Below are positions 1-7,319 of a stretch of DNA of 64,000 bases, in pieces. Within the stretch, counting starts at the first letter, position 1, and the number at the start of each line of letters is the position of its first letter. The notes below the pieces were generated by a model, which saw only the letters and a list, made by a program, of their open reading frames with translations, was not told the DNA's origin and searched no databases. The translations under genes and the position numbers were made by a program. The stretch comes from Planctomycetota bacterium. Its GTDB lineage: Bacteria > Planctomycetota > PLA2 > JAEUHO01. The stretch lies in contig JAJDEN010000015.1 of assembly GCA_029259775.1 (NCBI GenBank), positions 62,001 through 126,000 on the forward strand, given 5' to 3'.

Positions 1-339
1 CTTTGGTGAGCGGCCGCTGGCATTGAGCCCATGCAACTTGCCGCTCTTCGCGTCCCAGACGATGGCGAAGAGGTCGCCACCGACCCCGGAACCCGTCGGC
101 TCCATCAAGCCCAGGGCTGCATTCGCCGCGATCGCCGCGTCTACGGCGCTGCCGCCCTGCTTCAGGATGTCCAGGGCAATCATGGTTGCGAGCGGCTGGC
201 TCGTGGCCGCCATGCCATGGCGGGCGATGACCTCGCTGCGCGTGGCGAAGGCGCGCCCCGTGACGCGATCTCCACCGTGTGCCGTCGCGGTCAGCAGCAA
301 CAGGAACAACAACAAAAGGCAAAGTGTCGTGATGTGCAT
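1..339 (-). CDS. ggt: Gamma-glutamyltransferase, N-terminal part (cut by window edge)
   Basis: The first 113 codons of a gene reading off the left edge of the window. It starts with a classic signal peptide: MHITT, a run of Leu/Phe and an ATAHG cleavage region near residue 21. It then shows the N-terminal GGT signature: HGMAATSQPLA, an ILKQGGSAVDAAIAANAALG stretch and an EPTGSGVGGDLF stretch. The family is an exported Ntn-hydrolase that cleaves gamma-glutamyl bonds such as those in glutathione. The catalytic Thr lies in the missing part, so activity cannot be judged. The start ATG has GGAGG a few bases upstream. Family assignment is firm; substrate is not. Confidence 0.88.
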   Translation of the reverse strand, partial: MHITTLCLLLLFLLLLTATAHGGDRVTGRAFATRSEVIARHGMAATSQPLATMIALDILKQGGSAVDAAIAANAALGLMEPTGSGVGGDLFAIVWDAKSGKLHGLNASGRSPK

Positions 340-450
340 GGCCACCTCCGCGGCCAGAACACTCTACGAGCTTCTGGCCGCTCAATGCGACGCCCAGTTC
401 ACCCGAATCAAGGGGTAGGACGTCGCGCGTTGCGACGTGAGGTGTTGAAG

Positions 451-900
451 GTGAAGAAGCTCGGTGTTCGGCACTGGCTTGGACTGCTTGTCCTCGCCCT
501 CCCGGCGGTGTTCTTCGTGCCGGGCATCGGCTTCGAATCCTCCAACCCCACGGCCCTCGCTCGGCCTGCCGGTGGACCGCCGACGTGGTTTTACCGCGTG
601 CAGAATGGCGACTCGCTCACCACGATTTCCGAGCGCGAGCTCGGCACGTTCCGTCGCTTCAAGGAAGTGCTCGCGCTGAACCCGGGCATCAAGCCCCGTT
701 CCCTGCAGGCGGGCGACGTCTTGCGCATGCCGGCTCGCGAGGCTGGCGCGACCGCCTCGCCGCCTGCGGGCGAGACGAGCGGGGGGCGTGCGCCCAGCTC
801 GCACCGGCTGCTGCTCTCCCTCGCAGGCCTCCTGACCCTCGTGGTGCTCATCGTCATCGTGGCCGGCCGCATGGAGCGGACCGCCTACTACGAGGCGTAG
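451..900 (+). CDS. LysM-domain membrane protein
   Basis: A 149-residue protein with a hydrophobic N-terminus (residues 7-25, a signal or anchor). It has one LysM domain at about 48-94 (WFYRVQNGDSLTTIS ... ALNPGIKP ... LQAGDVLRMP), a short Ala/Gly/Pro linker, and a C-terminal transmembrane helix at about 119-139 ending MERTAYYEA. LysM binds N-acetylglucosamine polymers such as peptidoglycan, so a cell-wall-facing role is inferred. I chose GTG at 451 because GAGG lies 8 nt upstream. GTG 442 and TTG 445 in the same frame are alternatives. It diverges from ggt. Confidence 0.75.
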   Translation: MKKLGVRHWLGLLVLALPAVFFVPGIGFESSNPTALARPAGGPPTWFYRVQNGDSLTTISERELGTFRRFKEVLALNPGIKPRSLQAGDVLRMPAREAGATASPPAGETSGGRAPSSHRLLLSLAGLLTLVVLIVIVAGRMERTAYYEA

Positions 901-906
901 CCTTCG

Positions 907-1608
907 CTACGCGGTAGGGCCCGCGGGCGGCCTCTGACGCTCGAGCAGATACCGGAGCTCTTGCATGGCGGCGGCCTCGCGCGGCTGGGCGCGCTTGGCG
1001 TGGATGGCTTCCAGGTTGCGCAGGAGGCGGGCCAGCCACTCCTCGGGAGCTACCGGCCGCAGCAACTGCGCCGCACGCGGGACGCTGGCGCCCAGCGAGG
1101 CCTCCATCAGCCGGTAGGCATCCTCGGCGCTGAGCACACGCCCCTCATGGAAGGGGTCGACGAGCATCGGCCCGGACTCGTCCGCCACACGGACGAGAAA
1201 GTGGCCCGGAGCGCCGATGCCCTCGACGCGCAGGCCCAGCCTGTCGCCCACGGCTTTGTAGACGAGCGCCAGCGAGATCGGGATGCCGCGCCGCGTGCTG
1301 AGCACGCGCGGAAGGTAGCTGTTGGCCGGGTCGTAGTAGTCGAGGCGGTTGCCCCGGAAGCCCTCACGGTCGTAGAGCACCTGATGCAGATGAGCCACGA
1401 GCGCGCGCCGGCTCGAGGAGCGCAGCTCCCGCCGTACGGAGACGGCGAGGGCCTCGATGCGCTCCTCGACGGCGCCCGGATGAACGTCGTCGAGCGCGTG
1501 CATGGCGACAGCCGTTGCAGCGCCCACGAGGGCCATGGGCTCGTCGAGCCGGCCCACGTGCTCCTCGAAGAGCTCGTAGGCGACGGGGCGGCAGTAGCGC
1601 GGGGCCAT
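907..1608 (-). CDS. SirB1-family protein with transglutaminase-like core
   Basis: A 233-residue protein of the SirB1/Transglut_core2 type. The conserved block NRLDYYDPANSYLPRVL, then RRGIPISLALVYKAVGDRLGL and APGHFLVRV with VDPF, is diagnostic. The C-terminal 40 residues are Arg/Ala/Glu rich. SirB1-like proteins lack a clear biochemical role. The fold is that of a papain-like transglutaminase, but the usual Cys is not obvious here (SLALVY replaces the Cys region), so enzymatic activity is doubtful. The start ATG is preceded by TAGCAT with a 6-nt gap, suggesting a leaderless transcript. Confidence 0.8.
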   Translation of the reverse strand: MAPRYCRPVAYELFEEHVGRLDEPMALVGAATAVAMHALDDVHPGAVEERIEALAVSVRRELRSSSRRALVAHLHQVLYDREGFRGNRLDYYDPANSYLPRVLSTRRGIPISLALVYKAVGDRLGLRVEGIGAPGHFLVRVADESGPMLVDPFHEGRVLSAEDAYRLMEASLGASVPRAAQLLRPVAPEEWLARLLRNLEAIHAKRAQPREAAAMQELRYLLERQRPPAGPTA

Positions 1609-1614
1609 GCCTCG

Positions 1615-1620
1615 ATGCTA
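1615..1620 (-). promoter_or_regulatory. -10-like TAGCAT for leaderless start of the SirB1-like gene
   Basis: On the minus strand the sequence reads TAGCAT-CGAGGC-ATG. The hexamer fits TANNNT and the 6-nt gap puts the predicted transcript start at or next to the ATG. It is one of a recurring set in this window. Confidence 0.5.
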
Positions 1621-1648
1621 CCCCGTCCTGTCCAGCAGCCCGCCCTCT

Positions 1649-2491
1649 TCAGTCGCCGCTCGCGGGCTGCGGCGCGCTCTTGTAGACAGCGAACGATGCG
1701 CCGAGCGGGTCCGCCAGCACGCCGATGCGGCCGACGCCGGCGACGTCCATGGCGGGCGCATGCACCGCGCCGCCGAGCTCCTGGGCCTTGGCGATCGTGG
1801 CGTCCACGTCGTCGACCTGAACGTAATGCAGCCAGTGCGTGGGAGCCTCGGCCCCTTCGGGGATCTGCATCATGCCGGCGTCGACGTGCGGCGCGCTGCC
1901 GCCTTCGCCACGCTTGAACATGTGGTACGTGGTCGGGTTGCCATCGGGGCCGGGCATGTCCATCGACTCGAGGTGCCACGGAATGACCTGGGGGTAGAAG
2001 GCCGAGCAGGTCTCGGTGTCGCGCGTCAGCAGCTCGTTCCAGACGAACTGGCCGTCCTTCTGTGAGCCGGGCTCGGGATCGGGCTGCCGCTCGTTGGCGC
2101 TCTGGAAGGGCGCGAGGCAGCCACCAGCCGGATCCTTCGCCACGCAGAAGCTGCCCACATTCGGGATCTCGGTGGGGGCGAGCAGGATGCTTCCGCCGGC
2201 TTGTTCGATCTTGCCCTGCGTGGCCTGGAGGTCGTCGACCTCGACGTAGCCCATCCAGTGCGGAGGCGTGCCTTGCTCGGGCGGGACGACCTCGAAGCCG
2301 CCGACGCCGGGGGCGTCCTCGGCGGCGCTGGCGAAGATCATCGCGTAGGGCGGCGCGCCCTCGGCCATCGTGATCTCGCGGATGTCCCAGCCCAGCAGGG
2401 CTGTGTAGAAGGCCTTGGACGCCTCGACATCCGAGGTCATCAGGTCATGCCAGACGAACCGGCCGTAGGCAGGGGCGGTCTCTTCGTTCAT
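1649..2491 (-). CDS. VOC-family protein with two glyoxalase-like domains
   Basis: A 280-residue protein made of two tandem vicinal-oxygen-chelate modules, at about residues 8-125 and 145-265. Each starts with a matching motif: GRFVWHDLMTSDVEASKAFY in the first and GQFVWNELLTRDTETCSAFY in the second. Each also carries an HWxxYVxVDD strand (HWMGYVEVDD, HWLHYVQVDD) and ends in DP.G with a phenylalanine (DPAGGCLAPFQ, DPLGASFAVY). This layout is that of the CFP30B-like predicted glyoxalase/bleomycin-resistance branch, whose substrate is unknown. Start ATG 2491 has GGAG about 10 nt upstream. Cytoplasmic: no signal peptide. Confidence 0.85.
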   Translation of the reverse strand: MNEETAPAYGRFVWHDLMTSDVEASKAFYTALLGWDIREITMAEGAPPYAMIFASAAEDAPGVGGFEVVPPEQGTPPHWMGYVEVDDLQATQGKIEQAGGSILLAPTEIPNVGSFCVAKDPAGGCLAPFQSANERQPDPEPGSQKDGQFVWNELLTRDTETCSAFYPQVIPWHLESMDMPGPDGNPTTYHMFKRGEGGSAPHVDAGMMQIPEGAEAPTHWLHYVQVDDVDATIAKAQELGGAVHAPAMDVAGVGRIGVLADPLGASFAVYKSAPQPASGD

Positions 2492-2553
2492 CGTTCAACA
2501 TCTCCAGGGGGGTCTCTGCGGGCCCCGGATTGTAGGGCCGTGGGCGCGGTACA

Positions 2554-2567
2554 CTAACATATGTTAG
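2554..2567. promoter_or_regulatory. 14-bp perfect palindrome upstream of thyA
   Basis: CTAACATATGTTAG is a perfect inverted repeat 47 bp before the thyA start. It overlaps a -10-like TACACT (2550-2555) and so would cover the expected transcript start. Its size and placement suit a TetR-like or MarR-like repressor. No candidate regulator is adjacent, so the partner is unknown. Confidence 0.45.
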
Positions 2568-2614
2568 GTGTCGGACGGAAGCCCCAGAATCCAGGCCCCT
2601 GGAAGGATGCCCCG

Positions 2615-3463
2615 ATGCGCCAGTATCTCGACCTGCTGCGTGACGTGCTGGACAACGGCAAGGTGCGCGGCGACCGCACCGGCACCGGCACGCGCAGTCT
2701 GTTCGGTCGTCAGATGCGCTTCGACCTGCGCGAGGGCTTCCCGCTGCTCACGACGAAGAAGCTCCATCTGAAGTCGATCCTCCACGAGTTGCTGTGGTTT
2801 CTGAGCGGCGAGACGCGTGTCGGTCCGCTGCAAGAGCAGGGCGTCCGCATCTGGAACGAGTGGGCAACCGAGGAGCAGTGTGCGCGCTTTGGCCGGCAGG
2901 CGGGCGACCTCGGCCCGGTCTACGGGCATCAGTGGCGCAACTTCGGTGGCACGCGCAAGGACGACGGGACCTACGAGAACGACGGCGTCGATCAGATCAC
3001 GCGCCTCGTCGAGCGCATCAAGAGCGACCCGTGGTGCCGGCGGCTCATCGTGAGCGGATGGAATCCCGAGGAGGCCGACCAGGTCGCGCTGCCTCCGTGC
3101 CACACGCTGTTCCAGTTCCAGGTCGATCCCGAGTCGCGCCAGCTGTCGTGCCAGCTCTACCAGCGCTCGGCCGACATCTTCCTGGGCGTACCGTTCAACA
3201 TCGCGAGTTACAGCATGCTAACCATGATGATCGCGCAGGTCTGTGACCTAGAGCCTGGCGAGTTCATCCACACGTTCGGCGACGTGCACCTCTACAGCAA
3301 CCATCTCGACCAAGCGCGCGAGCAACTCTCGCGTGAGCCGCGTCCGCTGCCGACCTTCACCATCAACCCCGAGGTGAAGGACATCTTCGGCTTCACCTAC
3401 GAGGACTTCACGCTCGAGGGCTACGATCCCGCGCCGCACATCAAGGCAGCGGTGGCGGTCTGA
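2615..3463 (+). CDS. thyA: Thymidylate synthase
   Basis: A 282-residue ThyA (E. coli enzyme 264). It methylates dUMP to dTMP using methylene-tetrahydrofolate. Seen: the phosphate-binding [11 protein letters not shown] at 21-31; the catalytic Cys162 in [10 protein letters not shown]; the [20 protein letters not shown] block; and [12 protein letters not shown]. The extra length is mostly around residues 84-125, with an insertion typical of many non-enteric ThyA proteins. ATG 2615 has GGAAGGA at 2601-2607. An in-frame ATG at 2561 would add 18 unconserved residues and sits inside the upstream palindrome, so I rejected it. folA follows after 8 bp, a normal pairing because ThyA produces the dihydrofolate that FolA reduces. 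Confidence 0.97.
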   Translation: MRQYLDLLRDVLDNGKVRGDRTGTGTRSLFGRQMRFDLREGFPLLTTKKLHLKSILHELLWFLSGETRVGPLQEQGVRIWNEWATEEQCARFGRQAGDLGPVYGHQWRNFGGTRKDDGTYENDGVDQITRLVERIKSDPWCRRLIVSGWNPEEADQVALPPCHTLFQFQVDPESRQLSCQLYQRSADIFLGVPFNIASYSMLTMMIAQVCDLEPGEFIHTFGDVHLYSNHLDQAREQLSREPRPLPTFTINPEVKDIFGFTYEDFTLEGYDPAPHIKAAVAV

Positions 3464-3471
3464 TCGTCGCG

Positions 3472-3951
3472 ATGCAGCCGCTCGCTCTCATCGTGGCCTG
3501 GGCGCGTGGACGCGTCATTGGCAAGGACGGCGACCTGCCGTGGCGTGAGCCGGAGGACCTCGCGTTCTTCAAGCGGACCACGACCGGGCACGCGATCTTG
3601 ATGGGCCGCAGGACCTGCGAGTCGATCGGCCGGCCGCTGCCACGCCGGCGCAACATCGTGATCACGCGCAATGCGGACTACACGGCCGAGGGCTGCGAGG
3701 TTGTCACCTCGGTCGAGGCAGCCATCGACATGGCGAGAACCACAGACGACTGCCCGTTCGTCATCGGCGGAGCGGGCATCTACGCCGCAGCGCTGCCGCT
3801 CGTCACGCGCATGTACGTCACCGAGATCGATCGTGATGTCGACGGCGACACGTGGTTTCCCGAGTACGACGCCGATGCTTGGCGCGAGACTTCCCGCAAC
3901 GTGATTGGTGAGCTCGCGTTCGTCACCTACGACCGCGCAGGCGTGGCCTGA
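3472..3951 (+). CDS. folA: Dihydrofolate reductase
   Basis: A 159-residue DHFR that reduces dihydrofolate to tetrahydrofolate with NADPH. Conserved parts: LIVAWARGRVIGKDGDLPW (Met20-loop region, residues 6-24); EDLAFFKRTT with the catalytic acidic residue at about 28-29; ILMGRRTCESIGRPLP; and the cofactor-binding FVIGGAGIYAAALP. Length is the usual bacterial one. Start ATG lies 8 bp after the thyA stop with no strong Shine-Dalgarno, so translation is probably coupled to thyA. It converges on the CHAT gene, with only 9 bp between them. Confidence 0.96.
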   Translation: MQPLALIVAWARGRVIGKDGDLPWREPEDLAFFKRTTTGHAILMGRRTCESIGRPLPRRRNIVITRNADYTAEGCEVVTSVEAAIDMARTTDDCPFVIGGAGIYAAALPLVTRMYVTEIDRDVDGDTWFPEYDADAWRETSRNVIGELAFVTYDRAGVA

Positions 3952-3960
3952 CGATCGACG

Positions 3961-5394
3961 TCAGTCCGGATCTCCCACGAGTTCCCAGCCCGCCCAGTAG
4001 TACGGCGAGGCCCATTGCTTCTGGGCGCGGATGTGATCGCGAGCCATGCGCAGCGCGCGCGCCGCGGGGACGCCCTCGCCCTCTTCGGGGCGCCAGAGGG
4101 CATGGAAGCGCTTCATGAATGCCGTCGTCGTCACGGAGTCCGTGCACCACAGGCAGCCGAGCACGGAGCGGGCGCCTGCGACGAGGAACGAGCGGTGGAG
4201 TCCGAGTACGCCCTCGTGCTTCACGAGCTTGCCGCGCAGGCTCTCGCAGCCGCTCACAATGACGAGGTCGGCTGGGATCTTCAGGCGCAGGATCTCCAGT
4301 GCCGTGAGCCGGCCGTCGTTCTGCTCGTCCGCGGTGAGCGCGATCGCGCTGCGCATCGGAACCTTGTGGTCGATCAAGACATGGGCGCCGAAGTGGATCA
4401 TGCGCCATCGGGGCTGCTTGCTCAGTGTCCCGACGAACTTCGTCTCGCTAGCGTCCTTGCCTTGGAGGATCACGTTCGGGGCGTCACCGACTTCGTCGCG
4501 TGTGCCTGGCAGGTGCGTCAGGCGCTGCCCCGCGTAGTGCGGATCGACCACACCGAGTCCCTTGGCATCGCGCTGCGGCTTCCCGCGGACCAGTTCAGCG
4601 AACACACTGGCCGAGGGCGCCCGGACGACGTCCCGTGTGGCCATGAGCGCGCCGAACGGCACGTGATGGAAGCGGATGCCGGGCACGACGATGACGCGCG
4701 TGCGTGCTTTCGTGAGCTTCAGGGGGGCGGCGAGGAGCCGCTGGAGGGGCCGGAGCAGAGCAGCGACGTCCCGATCGGCCCGCGGTGTACCGAGGGCCGC
4801 CAGAGCAGCGTCGACGGGTGCGCGCTTGCCGAGGTCCACGATCCTGGCGCCGTCGCCGTTCACGACCAGCGCCCAGGCGTTCTTCCGGCTCACGAGGTAG
4901 TGCACGAGCACGCCGTCGTCGCGGAGCAGGACGCGCGTCGTGCTCAGGTTGATCGGTGTGGGGGTGAGCCGGGGCGTTCCGCTTGGCTTCCGCCCCGTGA
5001 TGATGCGCGTCAGCACGGCCGCGTGCCGGGCCTGAGCCTCCTGGAGCTGCTTGTACAGCACGCGTCTCTTCTTGAGGGACACGCCTTTCTTCTGATACTC
5101 GCGCAGGACGAGTTGCCGGGCGCGCGCTTCGTTCCGGCGGGCGGCGTCGAGTTCGGCTTGGTGCTTGGGATCGAGCGTCTGGCCACGCAGGAGCGTGCGT
5201 CCTTGGAGCGTCTGCGTCAGCTGCATCGCGCGGCCGGCCTCCAGGACGGCGTACAGCCCCGAGGCGTCCTTCTTAGCGAGCGCCGCTTCGATCCCCGTCG
5301 TGATGAGGTCTGCCGGCGGCTCCTTCGCGTGGACCGCAGGAGGCGCAGAGAGTCCAAGGGCGAGCACGATCAGCAGCAGGCGTAGATGCGGCAG
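3961..5394 (-). CDS. Secreted CHAT-domain (caspase-fold) protein, no TPRs
   Basis: About 477 residues with a C-terminal CHAT domain. The dyad is present: His in MIHFGAH (about 338) and Cys in VSGCES (about 383). The C-terminus ends in the family-typical QKQWASPYYWAGW. The middle is a charged helical segment rich in Arg/Gln/Ala, with no TPRs visible. I place the start at a CTG (5394) because AGGAGG lies 7 nt upstream. The resulting N-terminus (MPHLR, a Leu/Ile/Val core, APPAVHA) is a good signal peptide. The first conventional start, GTG 5367, would leave a stub without a charged n-region. CHAT domains are cysteine proteases related to separase and caspases; export of one is unusual. The C-terminal 130 residues resemble the larger CHAT protein at 25411-28338. 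Confidence 0.82.
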   Translation of the reverse strand: MPHLRLLLIVLALGLSAPPAVHAKEPPADLITTGIEAALAKKDASGLYAVLEAGRAMQLTQTLQGRTLLRGQTLDPKHQAELDAARRNEARARQLVLREYQKKGVSLKKRRVLYKQLQEAQARHAAVLTRIITGRKPSGTPRLTPTPINLSTTRVLLRDDGVLVHYLVSRKNAWALVVNGDGARIVDLGKRAPVDAALAALGTPRADRDVAALLRPLQRLLAAPLKLTKARTRVIVVPGIRFHHVPFGALMATRDVVRAPSASVFAELVRGKPQRDAKGLGVVDPHYAGQRLTHLPGTRDEVGDAPNVILQGKDASETKFVGTLSKQPRWRMIHFGAHVLIDHKVPMRSAIALTADEQNDGRLTALEILRLKIPADLVIVSGCESLRGKLVKHEGVLGLHRSFLVAGARSVLGCLWCTDSVTTTAFMKRFHALWRPEEGEGVPAARALRMARDHIRAQKQWASPYYWAGWELVGDPD

Positions 5395-5401
5395 GGGGAG
5401 G

Positions 5402-5408
5402 CCTCCTC
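5402..5408 (-). promoter_or_regulatory. Strong Shine-Dalgarno (GAGGAGG) deciding a CTG start
   Basis: GAGGAGG on the minus strand ends 7 nt before the CTG at 5394. It is much too far (about 34 nt) from the GTG at 5367. It is therefore the main evidence for a non-canonical CTG start of the CHAT gene. Confidence 0.55.
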
Positions 5409-5489
5409 GACTACCTAGCGTAGCGAGAAGGCAGTACGCGCGTTTCGTACGATGGGATCTGGCGCGTGCGCCGGGGCCGCATCTTGCCG

Positions 5490-5495
5490 TACGGT
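5490..5495 (+). promoter_or_regulatory. -10-like TACGGT for leaderless start of the S26-like gene
   Basis: TACGGT-GACGGC-ATG: a TANNNT hexamer with a 6-nt gap to the ATG at 5502, and no Shine-Dalgarno. Fits the window's leaderless pattern. Confidence 0.45.
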
Positions 5496-5501
5496 GACGG
5501 C

Positions 5502-6911
5502 ATGGAAGCCACGCAGCCTCTCGTCCGTCGCGGTTGGTTCTGGGCGCTCGTCGCCATCGCGCTCGTGGGTGTCGGGAGCTACGTGCTTCTGGCGACGCCC
5601 TGGGGCGGTCTCCTGACGGGCGACACGGAGCTGGTCTACATCCCCACGAACGCGATGTCGCCGACCCTGCGGGGGGAGACGTCGGAGGGCCGCGGGGATC
5701 GGATCCTTCTGGATCGGACCGCCTACGACGTGGCCCCTCCGGCGCGATGGGACGTCGCGGTCTTCCACTACCCCCTGAACCAGTCGCGACGCTTCATCAA
5801 ACGTGTGGCGGGCCTGCCCGGCGAGCACCTGCGCATCCACGAGGGTGACATCTGGGTGCGCGCGCCGGGTGCGGAGCATCACGCGATCCCGCAGCGCTCG
5901 CGCGCGACGCGATCTCGTCACGCATTCCTCGTGTACCCGCGCGAGGCGTCCCCGGACCTCGAGCTGGAGCCGGATCACTTCTGGCGCCGCGCCGTGAGTC
6001 CCTCGTCGTGGACGTTTCCGTCCTTCGGGGTGCTGCAGTTTGCGGGTGGTGCACCCGCGACCGTGACGGCGGCCCATGCCATCGAAGAACAGTCGGATCG
6101 AGCCACCTGGGGTACGGGCCTTCACCGCGGCGAGCTCGTCATGGACGTCCGAATCGCCGGCACGGTCGAGATCCCTGAGCAAGCGACGGTGGATGCGTCG
6201 GGTCGCGTACGTCTCTCGTGGCGCCCGGACGAAGGCACGGAGGCGTTCCTCGAGCTGACGGGGAAGGGCGGGACAGCGAAGATCACGCGGAAGGGGGAGC
6301 CGCCGATCGTGGCGAGCTTCGCGACCAAGTTGGTCCCAGGGATGGCGGCGCGGTGCGAACTCGAGTTCGTGGACGCGCACCTCTACGTCTGGATCGACGG
6401 CGACCTCGCGGCCACGCTGGCCGAGGACCGGCGGATTGGATCCATGCGCTACGACCGCGAACCGACGCTTTCGGTGGGAGCCGCGGGACCTCCAGTCACC
6501 GTGCGTGCCTTCCAGATTCACCGTGATCTGTACTTCGTGAATGCATGGAGCGCGAACCCCGCCGCGGCCCGCGACGGCGTCGAGGTCCCCAAGGGTGCGT
6601 ACTTCGTACTCGGCGACAACAGCCACAACAGCTCGGACAGCCGACGTTGGCGCATGGTGTCGTTGCCCCTGCAGGATGGGCGGGTGATCCGGTACGACTA
6701 CAGCGACAGCCCGGAGTACGTGGATCCGTCGGGTGAAGGCATGCCCAAGCGCGTCACGGACATCCGCGGTCAGGTTCAGACATGGCTTGAGGACGACGAG
6801 GACGTCGAACTCGGTAGCAGTACGGATCCGGCGCCCTTCGTCATGCGCAACCTCTTCGTCGGCAAGGCGACCCGTGTTGTGGGGCCGGGGCCGGAGCACG
6901 ACATCCGCTGA
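5502..6911 (+). CDS. Signal peptidase I-like (S26) membrane protein, active-site Ser replaced by Ala
   Basis: A 469-residue protein with an N-terminal helix (about 12-32) and then S26 boxes. Box B reads IPTNAMSPTL. The family pattern is SMxPTL, so the nucleophile position is Ala51. The general-base box FIKRVAGLPGE keeps Lys100, and box E GDNSHNSSDSR is at 371-381. Between them (about 150-345) is a large insert with beta-strand character (RFGDLA-like strands, CELEFVDAHLYVWIDGDL) resembling a LamG/DUF1080 jelly-roll. Long S26 proteins with such inserts are known in Planctomycetes. With Ala51, classical Ser/Lys catalysis should not work unless another Ser serves. The protein may be a binding or regulatory paralogue. 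Start ATG 5502 is preceded by TACGGT at 6 nt. Confidence 0.8.
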   Translation: MEATQPLVRRGWFWALVAIALVGVGSYVLLATPWGGLLTGDTELVYIPTNAMSPTLRGETSEGRGDRILLDRTAYDVAPPARWDVAVFHYPLNQSRRFIKRVAGLPGEHLRIHEGDIWVRAPGAEHHAIPQRSRATRSRHAFLVYPREASPDLELEPDHFWRRAVSPSSWTFPSFGVLQFAGGAPATVTAAHAIEEQSDRATWGTGLHRGELVMDVRIAGTVEIPEQATVDASGRVRLSWRPDEGTEAFLELTGKGGTAKITRKGEPPIVASFATKLVPGMAARCELEFVDAHLYVWIDGDLAATLAEDRRIGSMRYDREPTLSVGAAGPPVTVRAFQIHRDLYFVNAWSANPAAARDGVEVPKGAYFVLGDNSHNSSDSRRWRMVSLPLQDGRVIRYDYSDSPEYVDPSGEGMPKRVTDIRGQVQTWLEDDEDVELGSSTDPAPFVMRNLFVGKATRVVGPGPEHDIR

Positions 6912-6940
6912 ACGCCGTCCGAAGCGTCGGAGGCTCCGCG

Positions 6941-7201
6941 TCAGAAGATGCGCGTGAGCACGAAGACGACGAAGATGATGGCGAAGAAGACGAGCAGCAC
7001 GACGGTCGACGCGGAGTCGGGCGCGACGCTCGAGCGCGTACGGCGTCGAAGGCGCAGTCGACGGAAGCGCTTCGGAACGCGCTCCGGCGGACGTTGGGGC
7101 GACGACGAGCCGCCCGGCGTCCATGCCTTGTGGGCGGGGCGACTACCTGCGCCGCCGTACCAGCCGTTGTTGCCGCCTTGACGAGGAATGGGGATCTTCA
7201 T
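6941..7201 (-). CDS. Small basic tail-anchored membrane protein
   Basis: An 86-residue protein. The N-terminal two thirds is Pro/Gly/Arg rich and strongly basic (RRLRLRRRTRSS). It ends in one hydrophobic helix, VVLLVFFAIIFVVFVLTRIF, typical of a tail-anchored protein. I do not recognise a family. A Shine-Dalgarno-like GTGAGG lies just upstream of ATG 7201. It could be a single-pass inner-membrane protein that interacts with nucleic acid or acidic lipid through its basic part, but that is only inference from composition. Confidence 0.6.
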   Translation of the reverse strand: MKIPIPRQGGNNGWYGGAGSRPAHKAWTPGGSSSPQRPPERVPKRFRRLRLRRRTRSSVAPDSASTVVLLVFFAIIFVVFVLTRIF

Positions 7202-7319
7202 GCCGACACCTCACGGAACACCGCCTGTGCGGTTGAGAACCTACCGTGCGGAAGTCGGTCGGGACGGCTTCAGCTCATCGATTCTAGCCCGGCGGGCGGG
7301 GGCCTGGTGGCGCCGCCCG

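Noticed and set aside
2561..2614. ATG at 2561 as the thyA start
   Set aside because: It has a possible TACACT 5 nt upstream, but the extra 18 residues are not ThyA-like and ATG 2615 has a strong GGAAGGA.
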